64,000 nucleotides of DNA from positions 186,001 to 250,000 of the forward strand of contig NZ_CP015839.1 in the NCBI RefSeq assembly GCF_001651805.1. Reading direction: 5' to 3'. The stretch comes from Marinobacterium aestuarii (GTDB lineage Bacteria > Pseudomonadota > Gammaproteobacteria > Pseudomonadales > Balneatricaceae). Below the pieces are notes generated by a model, which made no database searches, was not told the origin of the DNA, and saw only the letters and a program-made list of their open reading frames with translations. Shown one piece after another: positions 19,258-28,654 of this stretch. How positions within the stretch are numbered: the first letter of the stretch is position 1; each line of letters starts with the position of its first letter. The position numbers and the translations under genes were made by a program.

Positions 19258-19902
19258 TTACTTTCCCCTTCCACCTTTAACCTTCCTACTTCCTACTTGC
19301 TCCTGGGCTAACTTGCGCCAGACCAGCAACTGGTTGTTGGCCGGCATGCTGATATCCCGTTCGAGCTCGAGGCCCTGGGCAAGCGCCTGTTCGTTGACGG
19401 CCTCGAAATCACGGATGCCGCTGCGGGGATCGCGCTGTTGCAGCCAGCGGTCAAACTCGGCGTTGCTGGCACTGGTGTACTGACCCTGATAGCGGAAGGG
19501 GCCATAGATGCACAGCAGCCCGCCCGGCGTCAGCAGCCTGCCGGCCCCCTGCAGCAGGGCGACAGTCTGGGGCCAGCCCATTATATGCAAGGTATTGGCG
19601 CTGTAGATCACGTTGGCCGCCGTGACCGGCCAGGGCTCGGCGGTGACATCCAGCGCCAGCGGCGGGCTTATATTGTCGCTGCCAAAATGCAGCAGGTTGG
19701 CGCTCAGCGCCGGCAGATTGGCGGGCAGATCCGTCGGCTGCCAGCGCAGTCCGCTAAGCGCAGCGCCAAGGTGCACGGCGTGCTGGCCCGAGCCGCTGCC
19801 GATTTCCAGCAGGCTGCCTGTGCTCGGCAGCAACGGCGCCAGTTGTTGCAGAATCACCGCCTGATTGCGTGCACAGGCTTCGCTGTAATTGAGCCAGATC
19901 AT
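19258..19902 (-). CDS. DUF938 family SAM-dependent methyltransferase-like protein
   Basis: Cytoplasmic methyltransferase-fold protein of 214 residues; substrate unknown. It has the SAM-binding glycine motif LLEIGSGSGQHAVHLG near residue 32, a TDLP acidic end of strand 2, and DUF938 patterns YSANTLHIMGW and GPFRYQGQYTSASNAEFDRWL. The family start MIWLNYSEACARNQ is at 19902; the frame runs on upstream to 20007 through repeat DNA. The last ~15 residues (EQVGSRKVKGGRGK) also read into low-complexity DNA, so the tail may not be native. Confidence 0.85.
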   Translation of the reverse strand: MIWLNYSEACARNQAVILQQLAPLLPSTGSLLEIGSGSGQHAVHLGAALSGLRWQPTDLPANLPALSANLLHFGSDNISPPLALDVTAEPWPVTAANVIYSANTLHIMGWPQTVALLQGAGRLLTPGGLLCIYGPFRYQGQYTSASNAEFDRWLQQRDPRSGIRDFEAVNEQALAQGLELERDISMPANNQLLVWRKLAQEQVGSRKVKGGRGK

Positions 19903-20473
19903 CGAAGACCTCGAGGTGCAAGGAGGTACAAGGAGGTACAAGGTTAAAGGTAAAAGGGAACCACGTCTCCTGCGATCTTTGGCCATTCGGAGCGGGTCAT
20001 TGGTCATTGGTCATTAGTCATTGGTAAGAGCGGTCGGCTTGAGCGCTTCGAATGACGAATTACTGGTGGTGATTAGTTATTGGTCATTAGTCATTGGTAA
20101 GAGCAGTCGGCTTGAGCGCTTTGAATTACGAATTACTACTCACGAATTACTGGTGGTCATTCGTAAGCCGGAGTTCGTAGATATCCCGTAGAAGTCGCGC
20201 CCCGCGACGAACGCCCCGCGGTGAAGCTCGGGGCAAGGTGAAAGGCTCAAGCTGACAGGGGTCAGTAGAAGAAAGCGAAGGCCCGTAGTTAAGGCTGGAC
20301 GGCCCTTGCTCTATCTTTCACCTTGCCCCCCTGAGCCTGCTTTTTACCTTGCCAATTACTGCCCAAAAGCTTCGCCGCGAGGCGCGGCTCCTACGACAGG
20401 TCACAGCTCACGACTTACCAATTACCAATTACGATTCACCTTTCACCTTTCACCTTTCACCTGCTCTTTCACC
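19903..20473. repeat. gap packed with heptamer, core 1 and REP repeats
   Basis: No gene. Two back-to-back copies of heptamer, core 1, reverse heptamer occur (cores at 20026-20048 and 20099-20122: AAGAGCRGTCGGCTTGAGCG). REP-like palindromes follow at 20180-20216 (GTAGAAGTCGCGCC...) and 20367-20397 (GCTTCGCCGCGAGGCGCGGC). CTTTCAC heptamers sit at 20438-20462. Confidence 0.85.
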
Positions 20474-22015
20474 TCAGCCCGCAGCCGACGTCAGGGCATT
20501 ACGCTGCTCGGTGCGGCTCTGTTTGCGCAGGTACATCTGGCGATCCGCCAGGCCGAGCAGGCCTTCGGCATCGTCGGCATCTTCGGGGCAGATGGCGAGG
20601 CCGAAGCTGCCGCTTTGGTGCAGCACTATGTCGCCCACCTTGAAGGGGCGCTCGAACAGGTTTTCGAGCTTGCCGCGAATCTTGTTGAGCTGGCGTTCGC
20701 CGCTGAACACCGGAATCAGAATGACGAACTCGTCGCCGTGGATGCGGGCCACGGTGTCTTCACCGCGCATGGACTCGCGCAGGCGCACGCCTATCTGGAT
20801 CAGCAACTGGTCGCCGACATCATGTCCCCAGGCATCATTGACCTGCTTGAAATCATCCAGATCGAGAAAGAATACCGCCACCCGGCTGGAGGTGCGCTGG
20901 GCCGAGCGGATGGCCTGTTCGAGCCTGTCCAGCAGCAGGTTGGTGTTGGGCAGGCCGGTGAGGTGGTCAAAGTGGGCCTTGTTGTAGAGGCTGCGTTGCT
21001 GTTCGAACAGGTGTTGGCGGGTGCGCCAGACGCGCCTCAGTACCCAGCCGACCTGCAGCATCAGCAGGCAGAGGCCACCCAGCAAACCCGCCAGCTGCCA
21101 CAGATCCAGCGCCTGCCAGGGTGGCTTATATTGAATACTGAGCAGGAGGTCGCGGGAGGCGCCGGCAAAGTGATGGCTGCGGGTCATGGGTGGGATCGGC
21201 AGGGCGAATTCTGGCGCGGGCTGGCTTTCAAACAGGGTCACGGGGTTGTCGGCGGATGCCTGGGACACCAGGCGCAGGCTAAGGCCGGGTTCATCGATCA
21301 TCCCCGGTGCAAACAGACCCTCGGCACTGACCGCCAGCAGGGCGTAATTGGAAAACTGCCCGGGCAGCTTGTGGCTCTTTGCATCGAGCTGCCTGTCGAT
21401 GGCGTGGTAGATCAGATACCCAGGCCCGTTACCCAGCAGTATGGGTTTGGACATGCCGCTGGGCGCAACGACCCCGGACAGCCGGCCGCTGAGCGCAGAG
21501 GGCTCGCTGGCCAGATCCAGCCCCAGCAAGGCCCGGGCTTCGGGACGCTCGGGTATCAGTAATACAACCGGGTAAAGGTCAGGCGCTGTGCTGCCTGTGG
21601 CGGTGTTGCTGGAGGTCTGGATGCGAAAACCGCGGGGCTGCGACGCCGCCATGCGTTGTTCAAACTGTGCGCGCTGGCCTGGTTCAACCCGGCTGGCGAT
21701 GGCAAACATATAGAGGTTGGGGGAGTGCTGCAGCAGACTTTGCGCGGTGTTTTGTGCCTGGAGGTAGGAAAATTCGGGTTGGCCGGCGAGGCCGTGGGCG
21801 AAGCTTTCAAGCGCCAGCTGCTGTTCTCTGAGCTGGTGTTCAACCTGACGGCTGATGTTCTGGGAGAGAGTATCGAAGCGTGATTCCAGCCGGCGGTACT
21901 CGAGCACGACAATACTGCCGGCCATCAGCACAAAGGCGGCTATCCAGGTCGCGATATAGCCAATGAGCTGTGATCTGGGCAGCAGATCAACGGGGGAGCG
22001 CTCCATGCTATGCAT
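20474..22015 (-). CDS. CHASE-type sensor diguanylate cyclase-like protein (HGDEF)
   Basis: Membrane protein of 513 residues: helix ~20-40, periplasmic CHASE-like domain ~45-300 (FAIASRVEPGQRAQFEQRM), helix ~318-340, then a GGDEF domain ~355-510 (HFDHLTGLPNTNLL, DLDDFKQVND). The active-site motif reads HGDEF instead of GGDEF, while the inhibitory site RGED five residues before it is intact. It may be a weak or inactive cyclase or a c-di-GMP receptor; if active it could control the polysaccharide locus. No clear ribosome site; ATG at 22006 is an alternative. Confidence 0.88.
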   Translation of the reverse strand: MHSMERSPVDLLPRSQLIGYIATWIAAFVLMAGSIVVLEYRRLESRFDTLSQNISRQVEHQLREQQLALESFAHGLAGQPEFSYLQAQNTAQSLLQHSPNLYMFAIASRVEPGQRAQFEQRMAASQPRGFRIQTSSNTATGSTAPDLYPVVLLIPERPEARALLGLDLASEPSALSGRLSGVVAPSGMSKPILLGNGPGYLIYHAIDRQLDAKSHKLPGQFSNYALLAVSAEGLFAPGMIDEPGLSLRLVSQASADNPVTLFESQPAPEFALPIPPMTRSHHFAGASRDLLLSIQYKPPWQALDLWQLAGLLGGLCLLMLQVGWVLRRVWRTRQHLFEQQRSLYNKAHFDHLTGLPNTNLLLDRLEQAIRSAQRTSSRVAVFFLDLDDFKQVNDAWGHDVGDQLLIQIGVRLRESMRGEDTVARIHGDEFVILIPVFSGERQLNKIRGKLENLFERPFKVGDIVLHQSGSFGLAICPEDADDAEGLLGLADRQMYLRKQSRTEQRNALTSAAG

Positions 22016-22712
22016 CCGGGTGTCGAAGGAACCTGAATGATGTCTCCAAAACTCGCCTCAATCAAGAAAAATCGGCAATTCGGCGGGCGGCCTGTTTCCG
22101 ATTTGGCGGTTATTCGTGATTCGTGATTCGTGATTTGTTATTGGTAAGTAGTAAGTAGTGATTCGTGGCGCAACGACCAGTCACGACTTTCCAATTACGA
22201 TTCACCAGTCACCAGTCACCAGTCACCAGTCACCAGTCACCGCAGCACGCAGTAGCCTGGAATGAGCTTGCGAATTCCGGGAAAGGAGCCCCAGGCGAGT
22301 TTGAAGTGCGATGAAAAGCGCTGCCGCTATCGTAGGAGCTGCGTCCCTTGGGGTATCTAGTATTGGTCGCGGGGCGCGCCTCCTGCGGTGAGCTAGCCAT
22401 CACCGATCACTCAGGCTTCACGAATTACCAATTACGAATGACCAATTACGTTTTGTAATTGGTAAGTAGTTATTGGTAAATGGTGACTTGTAATTGGTAA
22501 TTGGCGGGGCACGCTGATCACGAATCACGAATCACGAATCACGAATCACGAATCACGAATCACGAATCACGAATCACGAATCACGAATCACGAATCACGA
22601 ATCACGAATCACGAATCACGAATCACGAATCACGAATCAGAACGCGCAAGGGGCAAGGCAAAGCGTGGCTTTTAGCCTCTTTTACCTTGCCCCCTGCTTC
22701 TTTTATCTACGC
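22016..22712. repeat. long repeat-filled gap including 17 GAATCAC units
   Basis: No gene. It contains GATTCGT heptamers (22111-22135), CCAGTCA units (22203-22240), a REP of the GGAATGAGC type (22258-22305), REP-like GTAGGAGC and CGCGGGGCGCG sequences (22328-22392), ATTGGTA units (22455-22505), and an almost perfect array of about 17 CGAATCA units at 22517-22639, the most regular heptamer run in the window. Confidence 0.9.
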
Positions 22713-23144
22713 TTACTTGGCGCTGTCGATCATGTGCTCGATGGCGGACTTGAGCTCGTCATCGGAGCAGCTGGCGCAGGTGCCGCGTGGCGGCATGGCA
22801 TTGATGCCGTCGATAGCGTGGGTCAGCAGGGTTTCGATGCCCTTGGCGCTGCGATCAGTCCAGTCGCTGGTGCCAAACTTGGGTGCATCCAGCACACCGG
22901 TGCCGTGGCAGGCAGCGCAGCTGGTGGTATAAACGTCTTCACCGCTGCGTCCAGCGCTGCCGGTGCTTGCCGCTGCGGCGCCGCCACAGCTGTCGTCACC
23001 GACCACGCATACGGAACCGACCGGTTTGATGCGCTCGATGATCTTGTCATTGTCGGTTGCCGCCTGAACAGACGTGGCCAGTACGGCACCCAGACCCAGC
23101 GCGCAAAGCGCAGAAACAAATTTATTCACACTCAGGACCCTCAT
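22713..23144 (-). CDS. c5-type cytochrome c
   Basis: Exported monohaem cytochrome of 143 residues. A signal peptide ends near SVQAAT (about residue 29); one haem-binding CAACH lies at about residue 80, and the methionine ligand is probably in AINAMPPRG-like segment DGINAMPPRG. A second cysteine pair (TCASC) near the C-terminus is typical of cytochrome c5. It likely carries electrons in the periplasm. ATG 23144 is chosen; a GTG lies one codon upstream. It is a single gene. Confidence 0.9.
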   Translation of the reverse strand: MRVLSVNKFVSALCALGLGAVLATSVQAATDNDKIIERIKPVGSVCVVGDDSCGGAAAASTGSAGRSGEDVYTTSCAACHGTGVLDAPKFGTSDWTDRSAKGIETLLTHAIDGINAMPPRGTCASCSDDELKSAIEHMIDSAK

Positions 23145-23461
23145 CACTTTTCAAAAATTCAGCGTATCCGCCCGTCTGCTACAGACGGCCCTGCAAAGCT
23201 ACGCAAGCACAGAGCCAGGGACAGACGCGACAACGCAATGAGCTACAGGCGCGGAATTATAACGGCAAAAGTCCGATACCGATACGGATTCGCGGGGTAA
23301 AGGAGCAAGTAGAAAGGGGCAAGTTGCACGTTGAAAGGGGAAGCGCCATCCTTGGCTGGTCCCTGCCGATACGTATCCTGATCAGCCGTAACCAATGCTA
23401 GCCCCCAACTGTGACGCCGGCATGACGGCGTGGTGCCTAAATTGCAGGCGCATGAAAACGC
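23145..23461. other. gap upstream of the tRNA gene
   Basis: No gene recognised. A short heptamer-like GGGGCAAG/AAAGGGG stretch lies at 23305-23345. The promoter of the cytochrome gene should be in the left part but is not clear. Confidence 0.5.
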
Positions 23462-23490
23462 TTGGCAAACACCTTAGTTATCCGTAACAT
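23462..23490 (+). promoter_or_regulatory. sigma-70 promoter of tRNA-Arg
   Basis: TTGGCA (-35) at 23462-23467, 17-base spacer, TAACAT (-10) at 23485-23490, followed by a GC-rich discriminator ACCGGCC typical of stable RNA promoters. The tRNA begins 27 bases later. Confidence 0.6.
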
Positions 23491-23516
23491 ACCGGCCTGC
23501 AAACAACTTCTTTTGC

Positions 23517-23593
23517 GCGCCTGTAGCTCAGCTGGATAGAGTAGCAGGTTCCGATCCTGTTGGTCGGGGGTTCGAATCCCTCCAGGCGCGCCA
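23517..23593 (+). tRNA. tRNA-Arg (anticodon CCG)
   Basis: 77-nt cloverleaf: acceptor GCGCCTG pairs with CAGGCGC, D arm GCTC/GAGT, anticodon stem GCAGG/CCTGT with loop TTCCGAT (anticodon CCG, reading CGG), T arm GGGGG-TTCGAAT-CCCTC, discriminator G and encoded CCA at 23591-23593. All stems form, with a few G-U pairs. Confidence 0.96.
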
Positions 23594-24494
23594 CTTTTCC
23601 CCGTTTGCTCCGAATTTTCAGCGTTACCACCTCCGTTTATTCGCAGTCCATCGCCTTGCCGTTGGTCATTCGTAATTTGTAATTGGTGATTTGAGGGGCA
23701 AGTCGAAAGTTGAAAGTGGCAAGGAAGATCAAAGCGCCACAGCTGCGCCACTTTTCCAGTTTGCCTCTGCGTTCGTTGTGATTCGTAAATAGTTATTCGT
23801 CATTCGTCATTTGTGGCACGACCATCATTCTCAGCTCTCAGCTCTCAGCTCTCAGCTCTCAGCTCACAGCTCACAGCTCTCAGCTCTCAGCTCACAGCTC
23901 ACAGCTCACAGCTCACAGCTCACAGCTCACAGCTCACGACTTACCAATTACGATTCACCAATCACCAACCACCAATCACCAATCACCAACCACCAATCAC
24001 TCCGCCCTTCTTCGACCATGGTCCAGTGCCGATCTTGTCATTTCGGCGTGTCTGGGGCGAGCCGGATTCGATTGTCGGTGGTATGATTAGGCCGCTATAT
24101 GACCAGCTAAGGCTTGGCGGCGCTCAGTCCCGCCCTGTTCCTGGCCGTGTGCATTGGGTGATCATCGGTGTATCAGGCCCGATCATGCTTGTGCGCAGGG
24201 GGTTGTTGGGCCAGTAATGGCTGGTTGATATGGCAGCCTGAACCGTCGGAGCGGTCGGGCGGCCCTGGCAGGCTGGCGCACACTGATGACCCGCGTCATG
24301 ACTGCCACCGGTGCCAAGAGGTGATCAAGCAGGCAAAGACCCGCGATCCCGCAACCTGCGTCAGGTGCCGGCATGGATATTGCTTGCAAAAGAGCCCCTG
24401 CGTAGGTTCAACACTATCTTTCGCATAACGGAGTCTCCGGGCACCGCATCAGCCACAAGCCGTTGCACGCAGCCGGAACATACAGAGTGATACT
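23594..24494. repeat. 900-base gap: heptamer arrays, then possible icd leader
   Basis: 23655-23700 and 23775-23815 carry ATTCGTA/ATTGGTN-type units. 23829-23937 is an array of ~15 AGCTCTC/AGCTCAC heptamers, and 23938-23999 has CAATTAC/CAATCAC/CAACCAC units. 24000-24494 is non-repetitive and has no convincing gene (an 86-codon frame at 24168-24428 has no known features). It probably includes the icd promoter and leader, but no promoter is clear. Confidence 0.75.
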
Positions 24495-26726
<2,232 letters not shown>

Positions 26727-26744
26727 GCGCGCTTCGCAAGACCC

Positions 26745-26777
26745 AAGCCCGGCGCAGGCAACTGCGCCGGGCTTTTT
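26745..26777 (+). terminator. rho-independent terminator of icd
   Basis: Perfect 13-base stem AAGCCCGGCGCAG / CTGCGCCGGGCTT with a 4-base loop and a T-tail, 18 bases after the icd stop codon. Confidence 0.93.
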
Positions 26778-26817
26778 AGTGCCTGATGTTCGGCATGGGT
26801 GGGTCGGAATGGGTGAT

Positions 26818-26940
26818 TAGTTATTGGTGATTCGTGATTCGTGATTCGTGATTCGTGATTCGTGATTGGGAATTGGTCATTGGTAAGCCGTAAAAGCAGT
26901 TGTAAGCTTTAAGCTCGCGGCTGATAGCTGATTATTGGTA
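26818..26940. repeat. heptamer tract
   Basis: Six GATTCGT units (26827-26868), then ATTGGTC/ATTGGTA and AGCNNNN units. The block from 26904 to 26932 (AGCTTTAAGCTCGCGG followed by CTGATAGCTGAT) recurs at 54815-54842. Confidence 0.85.
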
Positions 26941-27002
26941 TTGCGTGAGCAAGTGTCGTTTCGGGGCATGCTACGGTATGGTTAAGGGAATTGGAGGTAA
27001 CC

Positions 27003-27212
27003 ATGAATCCAACATTTCGTGACCTGTCTATTGATCAGCGGATTCGCCTGGTTGAGGACGTGTGGGACAGCATTGCGGCTGAACAGCAGTCACTTCCTCT
27101 TCCCAAAGCACAGCGGGAAGAGCTGGACAAGCGCCTGGATGCGTTGGAGGTAGATGGTGATATGGGTCGCAGTGCCACTTCTGTGCTGGCGAGCGTTCGG
27201 AAAAAACTATGA
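27003..27212 (+). CDS. antitoxin / addiction module protein (Unstab_antitox type)
   Basis: 69-residue antitoxin-like protein of the addiction-module family that pairs with ParE/RelE toxins. It has the family pattern LSIDQRIRLVEDVWDSIA at residues 8-25 and a charged C-terminal half (PLPKAQREELDKRLDALE) used to bind toxin. ATG 27003 has GGAGG at 26993-26997. Its stop codon overlaps the toxin start (ATGA at 27209-27212), the normal operon arrangement. The partner toxin is disrupted, so this gene is now an orphan antitoxin. Confidence 0.88.
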   Translation: MNPTFRDLSIDQRIRLVEDVWDSIAAEQQSLPLPKAQREELDKRLDALEVDGDMGRSATSVLASVRKKL

Positions 27213-27254
27213 CGTTCGATGTTCGGCTTCGCAAAGAGGCAGAGCAGGATCTAG

Positions 27255-27517
27255 TGTACTGCTTCACTCTTAGAGGCGCTTTTAGCGAGTCGCCAGGAGG
27301 TTGGCCGCACGGCGCATTTTCGAAGGCATAGTGGGCCTATGTCGAGGAAATGCAACACCGCGGACGGCCTTCTGGCGGCTCGCCCGAAGGGAGCGCGCCA
27401 ATTCGCGCCCAACTACGTTGCCGCTCTTGGCAAGAGCCCCACTATTACCGGCGAACGGCGCCTTGCCGGACACAAATTGGCGGGCTCTATAAGCACCCAT
27501 TAGGGCGAAGCAGTACA
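27255..27517. mobile_element. MITE-like element 1 (263 bp)
   Basis: Non-coding insert with 11-base perfect terminal repeats TGTACTGCTTC, extending imperfectly to about 33 bases (25 identical), flanked by the 4-bp duplication CTAG (27251-27254 and 27518-27521). YTAR-type 4-bp duplications are known for the IS5 group, so an IS5-like transposase may have moved it (inference). No transposase inside. Confidence 0.85.
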
Positions 27518-27578
27518 CTAGAAGACGCTGCACAATGGTATGAGGCGCAGAGCCAGGGACTTGGGCATGAATACCTGG

Positions 27579-27739
27579 CAGCCTGTCGGGCTTAACACTG
27601 ATCTACTGCGGAAAAGCCGATTTTGGTCATTTTTCACGCTCGTTTTTGTTAAATAGAACCACTATTTGCCTCAAAAGAGTCCAAAAAATGCCTCAAAACG
27701 GCCTTTCCCTCGCGACGACCGGTCAAACCCGACAGGCTG
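27579..27739. mobile_element. MITE-like element 2 (161 bp)
   Basis: Second, unrelated insert with 12-base perfect terminal repeats CAGCCTGTCGGG and a 4-bp duplication CTGG (27575-27578 and 27740-27743). It is AT-richer inside and has no open frame of note. Its ends look like those of an insertion sequence, but no parent is in the window. Confidence 0.85.
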
Positions 27740-27937
27740 CTGGGCGAAGTGGAAGCCACTCTCGGGCGAATTGCCGAAAGCCCTTCTTTGTATCCGCGAG
27801 TTCACCGCGGTACGCATCGTGCGTTGATCCAAAAATTTCCATTCGGTATTTTTTATCGGGTTGTTGGTGATGTTGTCATTGTCATTGCCGTGATGCATGC
27901 GAGCCGTAACCCCCGGAGATGGAAATCGAGAAGCTGA

Positions 27938-28295
27938 CCCCTTACTCGCGAAAAATAAACCGTCGAACGAGCCTAGAGCTGAAAGCTGATAGCACGATGT
28001 TTCGAATCACGAATCACGAATCACGAATCACGAGCCCCCCGCCCCATCCTGGTGCGTTCCGGCGTCGGCTGCTGCGCGGCCTATTGCTGTAATACGCCTT
28101 GCTGTGGAATCAATCGCTTGAAAATTAACCAGTTAGTGCCGTTTTATTGTCCCAGATCGGAAAATTAGGCCCTTTTCCTATAGCTATCCCAAGTCTCGTT
28201 TTGTTAAATGTGTGCCCCCTTTTTTAGGGCATAGATTGCTGCCTGACGTTCGACGCGAACGTGGGCATGAAAGTTGCTGATTTTTTCAGGACGCG
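27938..28295. other. gap upstream of the polysaccharide locus, first part
   Basis: 27975-28040 has AGCTGAA/AGCTGAT units and four GAATCAC units, including the block CTGATAGCACGATGTTTCGA that recurs at about 54844. From 28080 to 28295 the DNA is non-repetitive and fairly AT-rich, with no gene recognised. It may hold the promoter and leader of the polysaccharide operon or a small RNA. Confidence 0.6.
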
Positions 28296-28321
28296 CCCGT
28301 GCTCAGCTGAATGAGCACGGG
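28296..28321. other. stem-loop, 10-base stem
   Basis: Perfect inverted repeat CCCGTGCTCA / TGAGCACGGG with a 6-base loop and no T-tail. It lies 45 bases before a second, terminator-like hairpin; both could belong to one leader or small RNA. Confidence 0.6.
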
Positions 28322-28366
28322 AGGGTTGCCCGGGAAGCTTGGTAGAAAACTGTGGTGATATGCCGA

Positions 28367-28392
28367 AAAAGCAGCCGGATTTGGCTGCTTTT
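28367..28392. terminator. terminator-like hairpin in the leader region
   Basis: Perfect 10-base stem AAAAGCAGCC / GGCTGCTTTT with a 6-base loop; the A-run and T-run make it a possible terminator on both strands. No annotated gene ends nearby, so it may end a small RNA or a premature polysaccharide leader transcript. Confidence 0.65.
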
Positions 28393-28482
28393 GACTAAGA
28401 AAAGTCGGTAATACACAGGACTGTAAACATCTGCTGGCAGACTGCACCCGGGCGTTGAGGATAGCCCTTATCATAACCTTCG

Positions 28483-28494
28483 GGCGGTAGCGTG
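28483..28494 (+). promoter_or_regulatory. ops element (RfaH recruitment site)
   Basis: GGCGGTAGCGTG is an exact match to the 12-base ops sequence of enterobacterial JUMPStart regions, where paused polymerase recruits RfaH. It lies 160 bases before the first polysaccharide gene, on the coding strand, in the position expected for an RfaH-controlled long operon. Confidence 0.8.
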
Positions 28495-28537
28495 TCTGAC
28501 GCCTGGCAACCGCGCACCAGGCGCATTGCTCAGTGCT

Positions 28538-28632
28538 TTTACGAATCACGAATCACAAATTACGAATCACCAAGTACGAAGTGGTAATTGGTAAGCCGTA
28601 GCTGACAGCTCTCAGCTCTCAGCTGTCAGTTC
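28538..28632. repeat. heptamer tract before the first polysaccharide gene
   Basis: CGAATCA/CAAATTA units followed by ATTGGTA and AGCTGTC/AGCTCTC units, reaching to about 25 bases before the start codon, so it would be part of the operon leader. Confidence 0.85.
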
Positions 28633-28654
28633 CGCTTTTTCGCCTTGTTACGAG

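Larger units (their letters stand above)
27209..27937 (+). pseudogene. ParE/RelE-family toxin gene broken by two MITE-like insertions
   Basis: The toxin frame starts at the ATG overlapping the antitoxin stop and reads MTFDVRLRKEAEQD before an insertion at 27255. It resumes at 27518 (LEDAAQWYEAQSQGLGHEY), is cut again at 27579, and resumes at 27740 (LGEVEATLGRIAE..., FPFGIFYRVVGD, VMHASRNPRRW) to the stop at 27937. Removing both inserts plus one copy of each 4-bp duplication gives 297 bases, an uninterrupted 98-residue ParE-like toxin with its conserved C-terminal pattern. As it stands only a ~30-residue product can be made from the first start. Confidence 0.92.

Noticed and set aside
22517..22639. 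CRISPR array
   Set aside because: Unit length is 7 bases with no spacers, and no cas genes are present.
22501..22932. 143-codon frame beginning with NHESRITNHESRI repeats
   Set aside because: Translated GAATCAC heptamer array running opposite to the cytochrome gene.
23437..23751. 104-codon minus-strand frame with GGIRTPDQQDRNLLLYPAELQAR
   Set aside because: This is the common artefact from reading a tRNA gene backwards; the segment is tRNA-Arg(CCG).
23811..24217. Frames coding repeats like SQLSALSSQL
   Set aside because: They are translations of AGCTCTC/AGCTCAC heptamers; since 7 is not a multiple of 3 the frame reads through 21-base cycles without stops.
24168..24428. 86-codon Cys-rich frame upstream of icd
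   Set aside because: Cysteines do not form a recognised motif and there is no ribosome site; more likely icd leader DNA.
27282..27533. 83-codon minus-strand frame inside MITE element 1
   Set aside because: Lies within the insert and overlaps its end; composition is that of random GC-rich DNA and no transposase motif is seen.
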